Shown here piece by piece: positions 24,987 to 33,207 of a stretch of DNA of 46,257 nt. Each line of letters begins with the position of its first letter. The first letter of the stretch is position 1. The position numbers were made by a program, and so were the translations under genes. The notes beneath the pieces were generated by a model. The model ran no database searches. It saw only the letters and a program-made list of their open reading frames with translations, and was not told where the DNA came from. Origin of the DNA: an uncultured Fimbriimonas sp. (lineage in GTDB: Bacteria; Armatimonadota; Fimbriimonadia; Fimbriimonadales; Fimbriimonadaceae); contig CAMFIS010000007.1 in NCBI GenBank assembly GCA_945952345.1, forward strand, positions 1 through 46,257, in the 5' to 3' direction.

Positions 24987-25034
24987 TCGGATGAAGCTCG
25001 GCGTTGGTTCCAAACGTGGCTGCGATGAGCCAAA

Positions 25035-25069
25035 AGCAAGAAAGCCCTTCCGAAATTGGAAGGGCTTTC
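25035..25069 (-). terminator. Terminator of the beta-barrel protein gene
   Basis: GAAAGCCCTTCC (25040-25051) pairs perfectly with GGAAGGGCTTTC (25058-25069). On the minus strand the stem is followed by TTGCTTTT. Confidence 0.85.
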
Positions 25070-25086
25070 CCTATATGAGCCGAAGC

Positions 25087-25596
25087 TTAGAACTTGTAGC
25101 CGAAGTAGATGCCGACGGTGTTGAATGCGCCGTTGGTGTTGCTGTTGGCCGTGAACGTGCCGCCAGCTTCGACGAAGCCGTGCTCGCTGATGTTCATGCC
25201 GAAGCCGCCGCGGACTGCTGCAACCGTCTGGCTCGCGCCGATAAAGTCGAGAACTGCAAAGCCGAGACCAGCGTAGGCGTAGGTCTGTCGAGCGGTTCCG
25301 GTCTTCTGGAAGAATCGCATGTTGTACGTGACCGGGATAGCCGAACCCTTGCCGAATGAACCGAGGCTCTTCGAGAAGTACTCGATCGAGAGATAGCTCT
25401 CCGTGTTGCGAACCATTGGAGAAGGCGTTGTGAATTCAATGCCCAGGCTCGTGAAGTTGTCGTTGACGCCCGAGAGCGTGTTGTCCAAGGGGAAAGCCAT
25501 GCCCAACTTAAAGGACACGCCATTCATATCGTTGTTTTGGGCATACGCTGCACCCGTAACCATCAGCGCAGCCAGCGCAATGAGAGTCGTTTTCAT
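25087..25596 (-). CDS. Outer-membrane beta-barrel protein, small
   Basis: A 169-residue protein with a clear signal peptide (KTTLIALAALMVTGAAYAQ, cleavage after AYA). The rest alternates hydrophobic and polar residues in strands (YLSIEYFSKSLG, AIPVTYNMRFF, YAYAGLGFAVLDF, GFVEAGGTFTA) and ends in GIYFGYKF; a terminal Phe is the sorting signal of outer-membrane barrels. The size suggests eight strands, as in OmpX/OmpA-type barrels. It has the best sigma-70 promoter in the window and a strong terminator, so it is probably an abundant monocistronic mRNA. Confidence 0.8.
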   Translation of the reverse strand: MKTTLIALAALMVTGAAYAQNNDMNGVSFKLGMAFPLDNTLSGVNDNFTSLGIEFTTPSPMVRNTESYLSIEYFSKSLGSFGKGSAIPVTYNMRFFQKTGTARQTYAYAGLGFAVLDFIGASQTVAAVRGGFGMNISEHGFVEAGGTFTANSNTNGAFNTVGIYFGYKF

Positions 25597-25617
25597 AACA
25601 GTTTCCGATCGCCTTAA

Positions 25618-25643
25618 GGGGCGAGCAAAAGCCCTCCTGCCCC
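25618..25643 (-). other. Hairpin in the 5' leader of the barrel-protein mRNA
   Basis: GGGGC/GCCCC with an inner GAG/CTC helix, between the promoter and the start codon. The leader is ~50 bases, unusually long for this window. It could control mRNA stability; it matches no riboswitch class I know. Confidence 0.45.
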
Positions 25644-25654
25644 AAGTTATGCCT

Positions 25655-25683
25655 ATTTTAACCTAGTATTGTTGCCGTGTCCA
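25655..25683 (-). promoter_or_regulatory. Sigma-70 type promoter of the barrel-protein gene
   Basis: TGGACA (25678-25683) and TAAAAT (25655-25660) on the minus strand are separated by exactly 17 bases; each matches consensus at five of six positions. Confidence 0.7.
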
Positions 25684-25717
25684 GCACTTTGGGCTAAATC
25701 AGCGTCAAAATCATACA

Positions 25718-26257
25718 ATGTCCTGTGTCCAATTGAGCCCAGATTCAAGCCTGCTGCTGGTGGTCGATGTGCAGGAAAAGTTCTTGGCTCCCATCTGGGA
25801 AGCGGAGCGAGTCCTCGCTCGGTGTGACTTCCTGTGCCAGGTTGCCAAGGCGCTGAGCGTGCCCATCCTGGCAACCGAGCAATACCCAGAGCGCATGGGA
25901 GGCACGCATCCTCAATTGGCGGGTTACGTGGGTGACCCTAAGCGCAAGATGATGTTTTCGGCGATCGAAGCGGTTCAGGCCCAACCACGAAAGCAGGTGG
26001 TGATCGTGGGTATCGAGACCCACATCTGCGTCTCGCTTACGACTCACGGACTTCTGGCCGCTGGGTACGAAGTCGTGGTCTGCCCCGATGCGGTTTCCGC
26101 CCGCACTCAAGACCGTCATAAGCTAGGCATGGAGCGCATCCGCGACGCTGGCGCTGCCCCTGCCCATACGGAGGCAGTGGCCTATGAATGGTGCAAGACC
26201 GCCGACAACCCTGCATTCCGCGACATGCTGAACATTGTCAAGGCATCGCAATTCTGA
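25718..26257 (+). CDS. Isochorismatase-family cysteine hydrolase
   Basis: A cytoplasmic alpha/beta hydrolase of 179 residues. The catalytic triad is visible: Asp ~17 in LVVDVQEKF, Lys ~77 in KRKMMFSAIE and Cys ~104 in GIETHICVSLTTHGLLAAG. The SALEAL-like SAIEAV and the cis-peptide GIETHICV are family hallmarks. Known members hydrolyse isochorismate, nicotinamide, ureidoacrylate or similar small amides; the substrate is not decided by what I can see, and YcaC-like hydrolases of unknown substrate are closest. TACAAT (25714-25719) overlaps the ATG, so translation may in fact begin at TTG 25733. The ankyrin gene follows 16 bases later. Confidence 0.85.
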   Translation: MSCVQLSPDSSLLLVVDVQEKFLAPIWEAERVLARCDFLCQVAKALSVPILATEQYPERMGGTHPQLAGYVGDPKRKMMFSAIEAVQAQPRKQVVIVGIETHICVSLTTHGLLAAGYEVVVCPDAVSARTQDRHKLGMERIRDAGAAPAHTEAVAYEWCKTADNPAFRDMLNIVKASQF

Positions 26258-26263
26258 TACTAT
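26258..26263 (+). promoter_or_regulatory. TACTAT -10-like box before the ankyrin gene
   Basis: Directly after the upstream TGA and 10 bases before ATG 26274. Confidence 0.4.
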
Positions 26264-26273
26264 CAAAAGAAAA

Positions 26274-26900
26274 ATGGCGTTGATCGAATTGATCCAGCAG
26301 GGACAGCCCGAGGCGGCGTTCGCGTTGTTGGAGCAGAATCCCACTCTGGCGGATGAAGTGGGCGATGATGGTGTGAGTGCCGCGATGTGGGCGCTGTACT
26401 ATGGCCAAAAGGACTTAGCCGAGGCGATCGCTAGCCAAAAGTCAACCTTAACAATTTTTGAGTCAGCCGCTTTTGGCCGCGTCGTCGAACTTGAGAAGGG
26501 CCTTACCGACGCCAACAAAGTTTCGTTTAGCCCGGACGGGTTTCAACCCCTCCACCTTGCGGCCTTCTTTGGCCGTCCAGAAGCGATGAAGATCCTCCTC
26601 GGGAGCCGAGTCGAGCTCGACACTCTCAGCAAGAATGGCCTCGGAGTCGCTCCACTGCATTCCGCCTTGGCCAATGGACACGAGACGATTGCGCGAGAAT
26701 TGGTATTCGAAGGTGCGGATGTGAATCTTGCTTCAAAGTCCGGCTGGACTCCGCTCCACTACGCCGCGCACTTGGGCAACAAACCGCTGGCGCTATTCCT
26801 CAAAGAGCACGGGGCGACGCCGCAACCGGGACCGGATGGCAAATACCCTCGTGAACTCGCGACGGAAGAGGGCCACGCCGAAGTCGCGGAAGTGTTGTAG
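26274..26900 (+). CDS. Ankyrin-repeat protein
   Basis: 208 residues from ATG 26274, without a signal peptide. At least three ankyrin repeats are recognisable: FQPLHLAAFFGRPEAMKILL, GVAPLHSALANGHETIAREL and GWTPLHYAAHLGNKPLALFL. Each has the TPLHxAA-like turn and a G-N/R-x-E/P helix start; degenerate repeats precede them (SAAMWALYYGQKDLAEAI). Ankyrin stacks bind other proteins; the partner is unknown, and nothing links it to the isochorismatase-like gene upstream except closeness. An upstream start at 26235 lies inside the neighbouring gene and is less likely. Confidence 0.85.
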   Translation: MALIELIQQGQPEAAFALLEQNPTLADEVGDDGVSAAMWALYYGQKDLAEAIASQKSTLTIFESAAFGRVVELEKGLTDANKVSFSPDGFQPLHLAAFFGRPEAMKILLGSRVELDTLSKNGLGVAPLHSALANGHETIARELVFEGADVNLASKSGWTPLHYAAHLGNKPLALFLKEHGATPQPGPDGKYPRELATEEGHAEVAEVL

Positions 26901-26961
26901 GTACTGGGAGTGGTGCCTTGCTTAGGCGATTCCCACAAAACTCTTATCCAGGGCTAAACAC

Positions 26962-28506
26962 TCACAGCTCAAGTCGTCCCCACATCTCGTCAACTCGCTT
27001 TACCACGTCCTCCGCCATGGTGATCAGCTTCGGATAGTGCCGTCTAAAGCCATTCTCTCCCGGCCACTTATGGGTGCAATCGAACCCCATCTTGCCCCCA
27101 AATCCCTCGGCCACCGAGGCATGGTCGAGCTGGTCGACCGGCCCTTTGGATTGCAACGTGTCCCGAGAAGGATCGCAGTTGGCTCCAATTCGGAACAAGC
27201 ATTCCCCGATGTCTTGAACGTTGCAGTCTTCGTCGAAGATGAAGACGAACTTCGTGAACGCCAATCCGCCCAGGCCCCAAATCGCATTCATCACCTTGTA
27301 GGCGTGTCCGGGGTATTTCTTCTTGATCGACACAAATGCCATGTTGTGGAACGTCGCCTCGACGGGCAGATTCATGTCCACGATTTCAGGCACCGTCAGG
27401 TTGATCATGGGCAGGAAGATGCGCTCCACCGCCTTGCCCATCCAACCATCTTCCATCGGTGGCTGCCCCACGATGGTTGCCGGATACACCGCCTTGGGCC
27501 GCATCGTGATCGCGGTCACGTGCAGAACCGGGAAGTCTTCCGCCAATGAGTAGTAGCCAGTGTGGTCGCCAAATGGACCTTCCAGGCGCCGCTCGGAGGG
27601 ATCGACGTATCCTTCGATTACCATCTCGGCGTCGGCCGGAACCATGATGTCCACCGTCTTCGCTTTCACCAACTCAACATTCTCTTTGCGGAGGAAGCCA
27701 GCGAAGAGCATCTCATCGATTCCTGGCGGCAACGGCGAAATTGCGCTGAACGTGTAAGCTGGATCGCCACCTAGCACCACGCAGACTTCAAGGTTCTTGC
27801 CCTTCTTGCCTGCGTCTTCCATCTGGCGCATTCCGGTCTTGTGCATCTGCCAGTGCATGCCGCAGGTGTTCTTATCGTGAATCTGGATGCGATACATTCC
27901 GACGTTGCGCTTGCCGGTGTTCGGATCGTTGGTAAACACCAGCGGTAGGGTCACAAACGGACCGCCGTCTTCGGGCCAGCAGGTTAGGACAGGAAGCTTG
28001 TAGAGGTCGATCTCGTCGCCTTGCCAAACGATTTCCTGGCATTTGCCGCTCGAAACCGTCTTCGGTGGGACGTTCTTCATTTCGCCCAGCAACCACGGAA
28101 GTTTCTTAAGCGCCGCTACCGGGCCGGAAGGAATTTCTGGCTTCAACAGAGCCGCAATCCGGGCCGCATGCTCTTCGAAGTCGTCGCAAGAGAGCGCCAT
28201 GCTCATCCGCTTCCGGGTCGCCATTGTGTTGATCGCAACCGGGAAATCGTACTTGCGGGAATCGGTCGGGCGAGCAGAAGGGTGAATGGACGGATGATTC
28301 ATCACTGCACTCAAGGGATCGGCGGTTCCGAGGCGATGCGATGGCCCAACGACGTTCTCGAACAGCAGGGCAGGGCCAGCCTTCTTCACAACCCGATCGG
28401 TGATCTCGGTGATCTCAAGATAGGGCGAAACTGGCTCCGAAATCTTCTTCAATTCCCCTGCTGATTCAAGGGCTTGCAGGAAGTGTTGAAAATCGCGGTA
28501 CGCCAT
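26962..28506 (-). CDS. UbiD-family prenylated-FMN decarboxylase
   Basis: 514 residues, typical for the family. Recognisable stretches are FLQALESAGELKKISEPVSP (N-terminus), GPALLFENVVG, DHTGYYSLAEDFPVLHVTAI (active-site region with the conserved acidic and aromatic residues), TIVGQPPMEDGWMGKA, and the C-terminal PSRDTLQSKGPVDQLDHAS. UbiD enzymes remove carboxyl groups from aromatic or unsaturated acids using prenyl-FMN supplied by UbiX; in ubiquinone or menaquinone (futalosine) pathways they act on ring intermediates. No ubiX or quinone gene is near, so the exact substrate is open. TAGACT lies 8 bases before the ATG. Confidence 0.92.
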   Translation of the reverse strand: MAYRDFQHFLQALESAGELKKISEPVSPYLEITEITDRVVKKAGPALLFENVVGPSHRLGTADPLSAVMNHPSIHPSARPTDSRKYDFPVAINTMATRKRMSMALSCDDFEEHAARIAALLKPEIPSGPVAALKKLPWLLGEMKNVPPKTVSSGKCQEIVWQGDEIDLYKLPVLTCWPEDGGPFVTLPLVFTNDPNTGKRNVGMYRIQIHDKNTCGMHWQMHKTGMRQMEDAGKKGKNLEVCVVLGGDPAYTFSAISPLPPGIDEMLFAGFLRKENVELVKAKTVDIMVPADAEMVIEGYVDPSERRLEGPFGDHTGYYSLAEDFPVLHVTAITMRPKAVYPATIVGQPPMEDGWMGKAVERIFLPMINLTVPEIVDMNLPVEATFHNMAFVSIKKKYPGHAYKVMNAIWGLGGLAFTKFVFIFDEDCNVQDIGECLFRIGANCDPSRDTLQSKGPVDQLDHASVAEGFGGKMGFDCTHKWPGENGFRRHYPKLITMAEDVVKRVDEMWGRLEL

Positions 28507-28514
28507 TCGCCTTT

Positions 28515-28520
28515 AGTCTA
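28515..28520 (-). promoter_or_regulatory. TAGACT -10-like box before ubiD-family gene
   Basis: TANNNT match 8 bases before the ATG at 28506 on the minus strand. Confidence 0.4.
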
Positions 28521-28551
28521 CGCTGAACTCTTCTTGAAAGTGCGAACAGGT

Positions 28552-28557
28552 TACAAT
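28552..28557 (+). promoter_or_regulatory. TACAAT -10 box before the lipoprotein gene
   Basis: 5/6 match to TATAAT, 5 bases before ATG 28563. Confidence 0.45.
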
Positions 28558-28562
28558 GGGAC

Positions 28563-29486
28563 ATGCATCGCCTCGCTTGGCTTTGGATTATCGTTGCTGC
28601 AATTGTGACTGTAGGGTGCGGGAGCAGCTCAGCCGTCTCCACCATCAATGCCGACGGAACTTGGAACCGAGTAGTGAAACTGACCACGCGCGATATGCCG
28701 AGCATGGGAGACGACAAGGCTCAAGCGCCGGAACTCTTCTCGGTTCCCACCGGATCCGAATGGTCCAAGTCCGAAGAGAAGACCAAAGATGGCCGCACCA
28801 CAACTCTCAAGCGAACTCTGAAAGTTGGCGAGGGTCCGATCACCGACGTCATCATCAAGGACAAAAGCGGAACGCGGTACAAGAACTATGTAATTGTCCG
28901 CAAACTCGAAGGCAACCGCTTGGAGTATTACGAGAAGATCGTCCTGATTGGGGATCCTAAGCCGCGATCGACCAGTGAAGCCAATGACTTTCGCAAGGAA
29001 ATGCGGGCCGCGTTGCCAGCTGGACTCGCCACCGACGCCGATTTGGATGCGATTGCAAAGAAGTCGGAAGTTGCCATTACGCGCCTACTCTTTGGGCCGG
29101 ATGACCACCTCCTCGGTTCGTTCTTGCTCAACCTGGATGGTGCGGTTCATCGCATCCGGAACCGCATGGGCGGCATTGAAGATCGCCTCCTATCCGAGCA
29201 ATTTGGCAGTCGACTCAGCGAAGCGGACCGACGAAAGACGGTCAACACTCTCCTTGCAAAACTGGACGATAGCAATATGCTTGATAGTAAGAAGCCATCG
29301 CCGAACCAAGAATCCGACGACTCTCAGTCAGGCATGATCGGCATGTCGGTCGCCGTCAAGCTTCCGGGCAAATTGGTGAGCACCAACGGCGAAGTCGATA
29401 CCTATTCGGGGGAAGTGTTCTGGGACTTCATGTCGAGTTCGGCGGAGCCAGACACGTTAGAACTAAGAGCCATTTGCCAGCTTTGA
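28563..29486 (+). CDS. Predicted lipoprotein, unknown function
   Basis: A 307-residue protein with a type II signal peptide, HRLAWLWIIVAAIVTVGCGSS, where VTVGC is the lipobox and Cys 19 the lipidation site. The mature part is soluble and mixed alpha/beta: a beta region with DGTWNRVVKLTTR and TTTLKRTLKVGEG, a helical region (~140-240) and a final beta region (GEVDTYSGEVFWDF). I recognise no family. It is divergent from the UbiD gene and has a leaderless-type start. The following nuclease gene is 51 bases away with its own -10-like box. Confidence 0.75.
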   Translation: MHRLAWLWIIVAAIVTVGCGSSSAVSTINADGTWNRVVKLTTRDMPSMGDDKAQAPELFSVPTGSEWSKSEEKTKDGRTTTLKRTLKVGEGPITDVIIKDKSGTRYKNYVIVRKLEGNRLEYYEKIVLIGDPKPRSTSEANDFRKEMRAALPAGLATDADLDAIAKKSEVAITRLLFGPDDHLLGSFLLNLDGAVHRIRNRMGGIEDRLLSEQFGSRLSEADRRKTVNTLLAKLDDSNMLDSKKPSPNQESDDSQSGMIGMSVAVKLPGKLVSTNGEVDTYSGEVFWDFMSSSAEPDTLELRAICQL

Positions 29487-29525
29487 CCTAGGACGTTTGG
29501 GAACATTTAGGGTGGCCGCGCGTTC

Positions 29526-29531
29526 CATAAT
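29526..29531 (+). promoter_or_regulatory. CATAAT -10-like box before the S1/P1 nuclease
   Basis: 5/6 match to TATAAT, 6 bases before ATG 29538. Confidence 0.4.
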
Positions 29532-29537
29532 CTGGAT

Positions 29538-30476
29538 ATGCGCGTACTGCCCTTTTTGTTTGCCTTGGCACCAACTTTCGTAATGGCTTGGAGTGGCGAT
29601 GGCCACCAGCAGATTGCCGATATTGCTTGGACCAAATTGAGTTCTACTGCGAAAGCAAAGATCGAGAAAATCCTTAATGCCGGTGAACCGAAGTTCCAAG
29701 TCGGAGCCCAAGGCGTGCGCGACGCGTTTCGGTATTCCTCCACATTCTGCGACTACATGAAGAACAAGAATGACACCGTGTTCGAAGACATCATTCCTGC
29801 CATGAATTCGCGGTTTAATGCCAAGATTTCCTCCGTCGGCGCCGAAGGCAGCCGTTGCAAGACATGGCACTATTACGATTTGCCGATTCGATTCCAGGGT
29901 GCGACGCCGGAGATCGATCCATCAAACGGAAATGCCGCGCTGAACCTCGCGATTTCGGAACTCACGAAGGCTAACAAGGGTGGACTAAGTGACCCCAAGA
30001 TGGCATGTTGGTGGCTTTATTGGATTGAGCACGTAACGGGTGATCTCCACCAGCCGCTCCACTGTGTTAGCAGCTTTGAGAACAACGCCAACGGCGATGC
30101 TGGCGGCAATAAGTTCAAGATCGACCGCACCGAGGGTGGCCGAAGTACCAATCTCCATAGCCTATGGGATGGTGGAATTGGCCGAGCGATTGGTGAGGAC
30201 CGTCAAAAGGGCCTTTCTCCGAATGTAGAAGCGGTATCGGATCGGTGGTCGGCCGATGGGTCCATCCAGCCGAGTTCGGCCGAGGTGAAGGATCTGGATC
30301 CGATGAACTGGATTCGAACGGGAGCCAAGCTCGCCGATAAGTTCGTGTACGGTTCGATGCACTCGGGCGATCAACCCGACGGCGCGTACCTTGCCCAAGA
30401 GTCTTTGCTCTGCCGCAAGCAAGCCGTCTTGGCGGGATATCGCCTAGCCGCGATTTTGAACAAAGCGCTGGGTTAA
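29538..30476 (+). CDS. S1/P1-type zinc nuclease, exported
   Basis: 312 residues with a signal peptide (RVLPFLFALAPTFVMA). The mature protein begins WSGDGHQQIADIAW; in this family the N-terminal Trp itself is a zinc ligand, so cleavage directly before it is expected. Other zinc-site motifs are CKTWHYYDLPI (His ~118), WIEHVTGDLHQPLHC with His and Asp ligands, and GDAGGN followed by TNLHSLWDGG. These trinuclear-zinc enzymes degrade single-stranded DNA and RNA and remove 3'-phosphates. In a bacterium such an exported enzyme probably scavenges phosphate or nucleotides from the surroundings. Confidence 0.92.
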   Translation: MRVLPFLFALAPTFVMAWSGDGHQQIADIAWTKLSSTAKAKIEKILNAGEPKFQVGAQGVRDAFRYSSTFCDYMKNKNDTVFEDIIPAMNSRFNAKISSVGAEGSRCKTWHYYDLPIRFQGATPEIDPSNGNAALNLAISELTKANKGGLSDPKMACWWLYWIEHVTGDLHQPLHCVSSFENNANGDAGGNKFKIDRTEGGRSTNLHSLWDGGIGRAIGEDRQKGLSPNVEAVSDRWSADGSIQPSSAEVKDLDPMNWIRTGAKLADKFVYGSMHSGDQPDGAYLAQESLLCRKQAVLAGYRLAAILNKALG

Positions 30477-30490
30477 GACATTACGTGATC

Positions 30491-30648
30491 TGGCACTGAA
30501 TCCGAACAGTGGTATTAGTCGCTGCCTCGGTTCGAAAGAATGGAGGTTCTCCCTTCGACTTCCCGGACCGCTGCCCCGAGGCTACAAAAATTATCCTCGA
30601 ACTATCAGCACACTGGTATGTCTCAGTTGGGCAGCGGACATACCAGTG
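30491..30648. repeat. GGCACTG-family palindromic element
   Basis: GGCACTG near 30492 and CAGTGCC near 30644 bracket two hairpins: GCCTCGG/CCGAGGC (30524-30530, 30576-30582) and the perfect 12-bp stem CACTGGTATGTC/GACATACCAGTG (30611-30622, 30637-30648). Relatives are at 23483-23521 and 45323-45406. No gene is visible in the 267-base gap. Confidence 0.65.
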
Positions 30649-30727
30649 CCACATTTGAAACAAGAGATCCAGAACGCACCAATTATTTTGAATAGGCTCC
30701 CCTGAATCTTTCCACCCATGAATGGCG

Positions 30728-30733
30728 TAACCT
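30728..30733 (+). promoter_or_regulatory. TAACCT -10-like box before htpX
   Basis: TANNNT match 10 bases before ATG 30744; AAGGA between them could also serve as a weak ribosome site. Confidence 0.35.
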
Positions 30734-30743
30734 AACAAGGACC

Positions 30744-31703
30744 ATGCGAAAGACGATTCGCGAGCAGATCGACGCCAACAAGCGGGGCAGTTTCCTGCTC
30801 GTATGCGTCATGCTCCTCATCGTCACGGGACTCGGCGCCTGCATCGTCGGCATCTGGCACCCCAAGATTTGGTTCTATGGTGCGGGTGGCGCCTTTGGAG
30901 TCGGTTGCATCGTCGCCCTCATTGCTCGCTCGACCGGCCCGAAAATGATCCTGGGAATCTCTGGTGCCCGTGAGGCAACCGTGGAAGAAGACCGCATGCT
31001 TCGTAATGTCGTCGAGGAGATGGCGATCGCCGGTGGCATGCCAATGCCCAAGGTTTATGTCATCGACGATAGCGCGCCGAACGCTTTCGCCACCGGTACT
31101 TCGCCTCAAAACGGCATCGTGTGCATTACGAGTGGCCTCCTCTCGAAGCTCAATCGGGACGAGCTTCAAGGTGTCATGGCCCACGAGCTCAGTCATATTC
31201 GCAACTACGACATTCGGTACATGACGATGGTGACGATTCTGGCCGGGATGATCGCGCTTCTCGCCGATTTTCTATCGAGCCAACTCCGGTGGGGATTCTG
31301 GGGCGGCAGCCGACGGTCTAACAACAATAACAACGATGACAGCTCGCTCGGCCCGGTTTTCCTCATTCTCGGAATCGTGCTCGCGATTTTCGCTCCTCTC
31401 GCAGGTTGGATGCTGGAACTGGCCGTCAGCCGAAAGCGTGAATTCCTCGCGGACGCCAGCGCCGCCGAAATGACCCGCTATCCCGAGGGGCTCGTGAGCG
31501 CGCTGCAAAAGATCTCGAACGACCCCGACCCGCTCGAAGCCGCCAATCGGGCGACTCAGCACATGTACATCGTGAACCCTCTTCAACTTCTGAAGGAGCG
31601 CGACGACCTGATGAGCACCCACCCCAGCACGCAGGCGCGCATCAATGCCCTTCGAGGCATGGAACCGTACTACGAGAAAGAACGGAAGTTTGGGCAGGTT
31701 TAG
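30744..31703 (+). CDS. htpX: HtpX-like M48 membrane zinc protease
   Basis: Inner-membrane quality-control protease of 319 residues. Two N-terminal helices (~17-37 and ~43-65) precede the cytoplasmic catalytic domain with HELSH (147-151). Two more helices follow (~163-182 and ~205-228), and then ESRKREFLAD-like AVSRKREFLADASAAEM, supplying the third zinc ligand Glu. The C-terminus STHPSTQARINALRGM is a family hallmark. Between the later helices lies a run of Asn and Asp (RSNNNNNDDS), a low-complexity insert. In other bacteria HtpX works with FtsH on damaged membrane proteins; no such partner is nearby. Confidence 0.93.
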   Translation: MRKTIREQIDANKRGSFLLVCVMLLIVTGLGACIVGIWHPKIWFYGAGGAFGVGCIVALIARSTGPKMILGISGAREATVEEDRMLRNVVEEMAIAGGMPMPKVYVIDDSAPNAFATGTSPQNGIVCITSGLLSKLNRDELQGVMAHELSHIRNYDIRYMTMVTILAGMIALLADFLSSQLRWGFWGGSRRSNNNNNDDSSLGPVFLILGIVLAIFAPLAGWMLELAVSRKREFLADASAAEMTRYPEGLVSALQKISNDPDPLEAANRATQHMYIVNPLQLLKERDDLMSTHPSTQARINALRGMEPYYEKERKFGQV

Positions 31704-31743
31704 AGAAGCGCAAAGAAGCGGCAGAGCCAGCGGAAAGAAGCGT
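31704..31743. repeat. GAAGCGG/CCAGCG repeat after htpX
   Basis: GAGAAGCGCAAAGAAGCGGC... begins at the base after the htpX stop codon, just as the copy at 9812 follows its gene. A partial second unit runs to ~31763. Confidence 0.65.
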
Positions 31744-31848
31744 GGGAAGCGGCAAAGCCAGTCTGCAGTTTGCAGTCTTTAGAGGAAAGGGCCCCTTATT
31801 CTTGGCTTCCATATCCTCTTCTTTTGAGCCTAAGTCTTCTTGATTGAT

Positions 31849-31934
31849 AGCCCCAAGGGGGCGGCTCTATCCTTAGCCTAGGGCAACGCCCTAGGTGGGG
31901 AGTGTAAGATTTTTGCGGCTTGAAGGGCAGCGCC
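31849..31934 (+). repeat. CCTAGGGC-family REP-like unit
   Basis: The perfect stem CCTAGGGC/GCCCTAGG (31877-31884, 31888-31895) has a 3-base loop. It is preceded by GCCCCAAGGGGGCGG and followed by GGCTTGAAGGGCAGCGC. The same layout occurs at 45444-45530, and inverted at 33025-33110 and 45551-45640. Confidence 0.75.
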
Positions 31935-31950
31935 AGTTTCTTCCCAACAC

Positions 31951-32472
31951 CTAATCGGGGCCACCGGTATTTGTCCAAAGGTATGGCCATGTCTTCAAGT
32001 GATCGACATCAAAGAGGCGGATAATCTTGGGTGAGTTCCTGGAGGGATACTGAAGTTCAAAGTCGTAGTAAGCCCCCGAGGCGATCTTGGCAACGATATC
32101 GCCGTTCCGGCCGGACTTCGTCAAATTGGGTCGCCAAGTCATATCGGTATCCAGGCCCGAGCCAATATCATGCGAGTACATCTTGAGTAGTTTGCTGGCA
32201 TGGGTAGCAGACATTCCACGACGAAGAGTTCCGAATTCAATCTCAACTTTCCAGAGACGGGAAAGTTGAGCCTCCGAGAAACGCTTTTTCAGAACCGCAT
32301 CGTGATCGCCATAAATGTTACTCACCGAGCGCAACCGGACCGGACCGTCGACAAATGGAAGGAGCCTTGCCCAATTCTTATCCTTGATGGCACGAACAAG
32401 CCTAAGCTCTGCTTTTGGTAGATTCATTTCCTCTTGCCGAGCCGCGGCGAGTAGTACGGCAACGACTACCAT
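31951..32472 (-). CDS. Small exported protein, unknown (possible paralog of upstream gene)
   Basis: 173 residues with a very short hydrophobic N-terminus (MVVVAVLLAAARQ) that may be a signal sequence. The start ATG overlaps the stop codon of the upstream gene (ATGGTAG), so the pair is coupled. The layout resembles the upstream protein: an early helix (ELRLVRAIKDKNWARLLPFV), a central basic region and a C-terminal strand pair (AYYDFELQYPSRNSPKIIRL). This suggests a tandem duplication followed by divergence. I recognise no family. The C-terminus runs up to a REP-like unit. Confidence 0.6.
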   Translation of the reverse strand: MVVVAVLLAAARQEEMNLPKAELRLVRAIKDKNWARLLPFVDGPVRLRSVSNIYGDHDAVLKKRFSEAQLSRLWKVEIEFGTLRRGMSATHASKLLKMYSHDIGSGLDTDMTWRPNLTKSGRNGDIVAKIASGAYYDFELQYPSRNSPKIIRLFDVDHLKTWPYLWTNTGGPD

Positions 32473-32948
32473 ACAAACTTCTCCGCATGATCGAACTCGC
32501 AGACTCGTTGGAGAGAAACACGTCCGTCCGGCTTCTTAATGTAGTGAAGCTCCCAATACCAATGGGGACCTAGCGAACCCCGGATCGTGAACCTTGTAAG
32601 GTCGTTATGTCGGGAACGAACGATGTGTGGCAAGTAAGCAGCGTCTTTATGCGCCTTTGTCTCGCTCAACGTAATGAGCCTCGAGATCCGCTCAAGTTGA
32701 CCGGTTGCATCATCGCCAAACACGGTTCCAATAAAGCAATCACCCGCGACGAGGTAGGCATCGTCCAACCGGCGAGGCTTGAGCTTTGCTTCCTTGCCCC
32801 CAATGATCGTAAACAGCATGAACTGAGAATCCATGCACCGGACAACGGCATCGATCTTACGCTTACGAAGCGCCTCCACCATGTCGCTCTCAATCCGCGA
32901 AAGCCCTGAGCCAGATAGCACCGGAATAGCAACAAGCAACCCCAACAT
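32466..32948 (-). CDS. Small exported protein, unknown
   Basis: From ATG 32948, 6 bases after a TATGAT box, the product has 160 residues with a short signal-like start (MLGLLVAIPVLSGSGL). Features are a helix IESDMVEALRKRKIDAVV, a central basic region (KLKPRRLDDAYLVAG) and C-terminal strands (WYWELHYIKKPDGRVSLQRV). No family is recognised. An upstream frame to 33005 would place the -10 box within the coding region. It forms a two-gene unit with the overlapping downstream gene. Confidence 0.6.
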   Translation of the reverse strand: MLGLLVAIPVLSGSGLSRIESDMVEALRKRKIDAVVRCMDSQFMLFTIIGGKEAKLKPRRLDDAYLVAGDCFIGTVFGDDATGQLERISRLITLSETKAHKDAAYLPHIVRSRHNDLTRFTIRGSLGPHWYWELHYIKKPDGRVSLQRVCEFDHAEKFVW

Positions 32949-32954
32949 ATCGAC

Positions 32955-32960
32955 ATCATA
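32955..32960 (-). promoter_or_regulatory. TATGAT -10 box before the two small exported-protein genes
   Basis: 5/6 match to TATAAT, 6 bases before ATG 32948. Confidence 0.45.
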
Positions 32961-33024
32961 CGACGGAATCCCTTGGAACAAATGGCCATCGCCAAATGCG
33001 GCCAACGTTCAAATCGTGTGGAAT

Positions 33025-33110
33025 TAGCGCTGCCCTTCAGGCCACAACATCGTAACATTCCCTTCCTAGGGCGTTGCCTAGGCTAAGAGTAGAGACGCAC
33101 CTTTGGCGCT
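33025..33110 (-). repeat. CCTAGGGC-family REP-like unit, start of composite cassette copy 1
   Basis: Inverted version of the 31849 unit: TAGCGCTGCCCTTCAGGCC, then CCTAGGGCGTTGCCTAGG (one base shorter in one arm) and GGCTAAGAGTAGAG. From ~33055 to 33245 the sequence is almost the same as 45588-45802. Confidence 0.75.
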
Positions 33111-33161
33111 GAATTTGGTAAAGGTGGAAATTAACCTCTAAACTTGTCAGCCTCAATCTTT

Positions 33162-33200
33162 CTGAAGCCTGAAGCCTGAAGCCTGAAGCCTGAAGCCTGA
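33162..33200. repeat. CTGAAGC heptamer tandem repeat, 5 full copies
   Basis: Five perfect CTGAAGC units and a partial sixth (CTGA). The second cassette at 45691 has eight perfect units plus a variant, so copy number varies between loci. Confidence 0.95.
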
Positions 33201-33207
33201 CTTCCCA

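Noticed and set aside
25600-25650. Riboswitch in the leader of the beta-barrel gene
   Set aside because: The GC-rich hairpin matches no ligand-binding core that I know; reported only as a leader hairpin.
33162-33200. CRISPR-like array
   Set aside because: Units are 7 bases and directly adjacent with no spacers; this is a simple tandem repeat.
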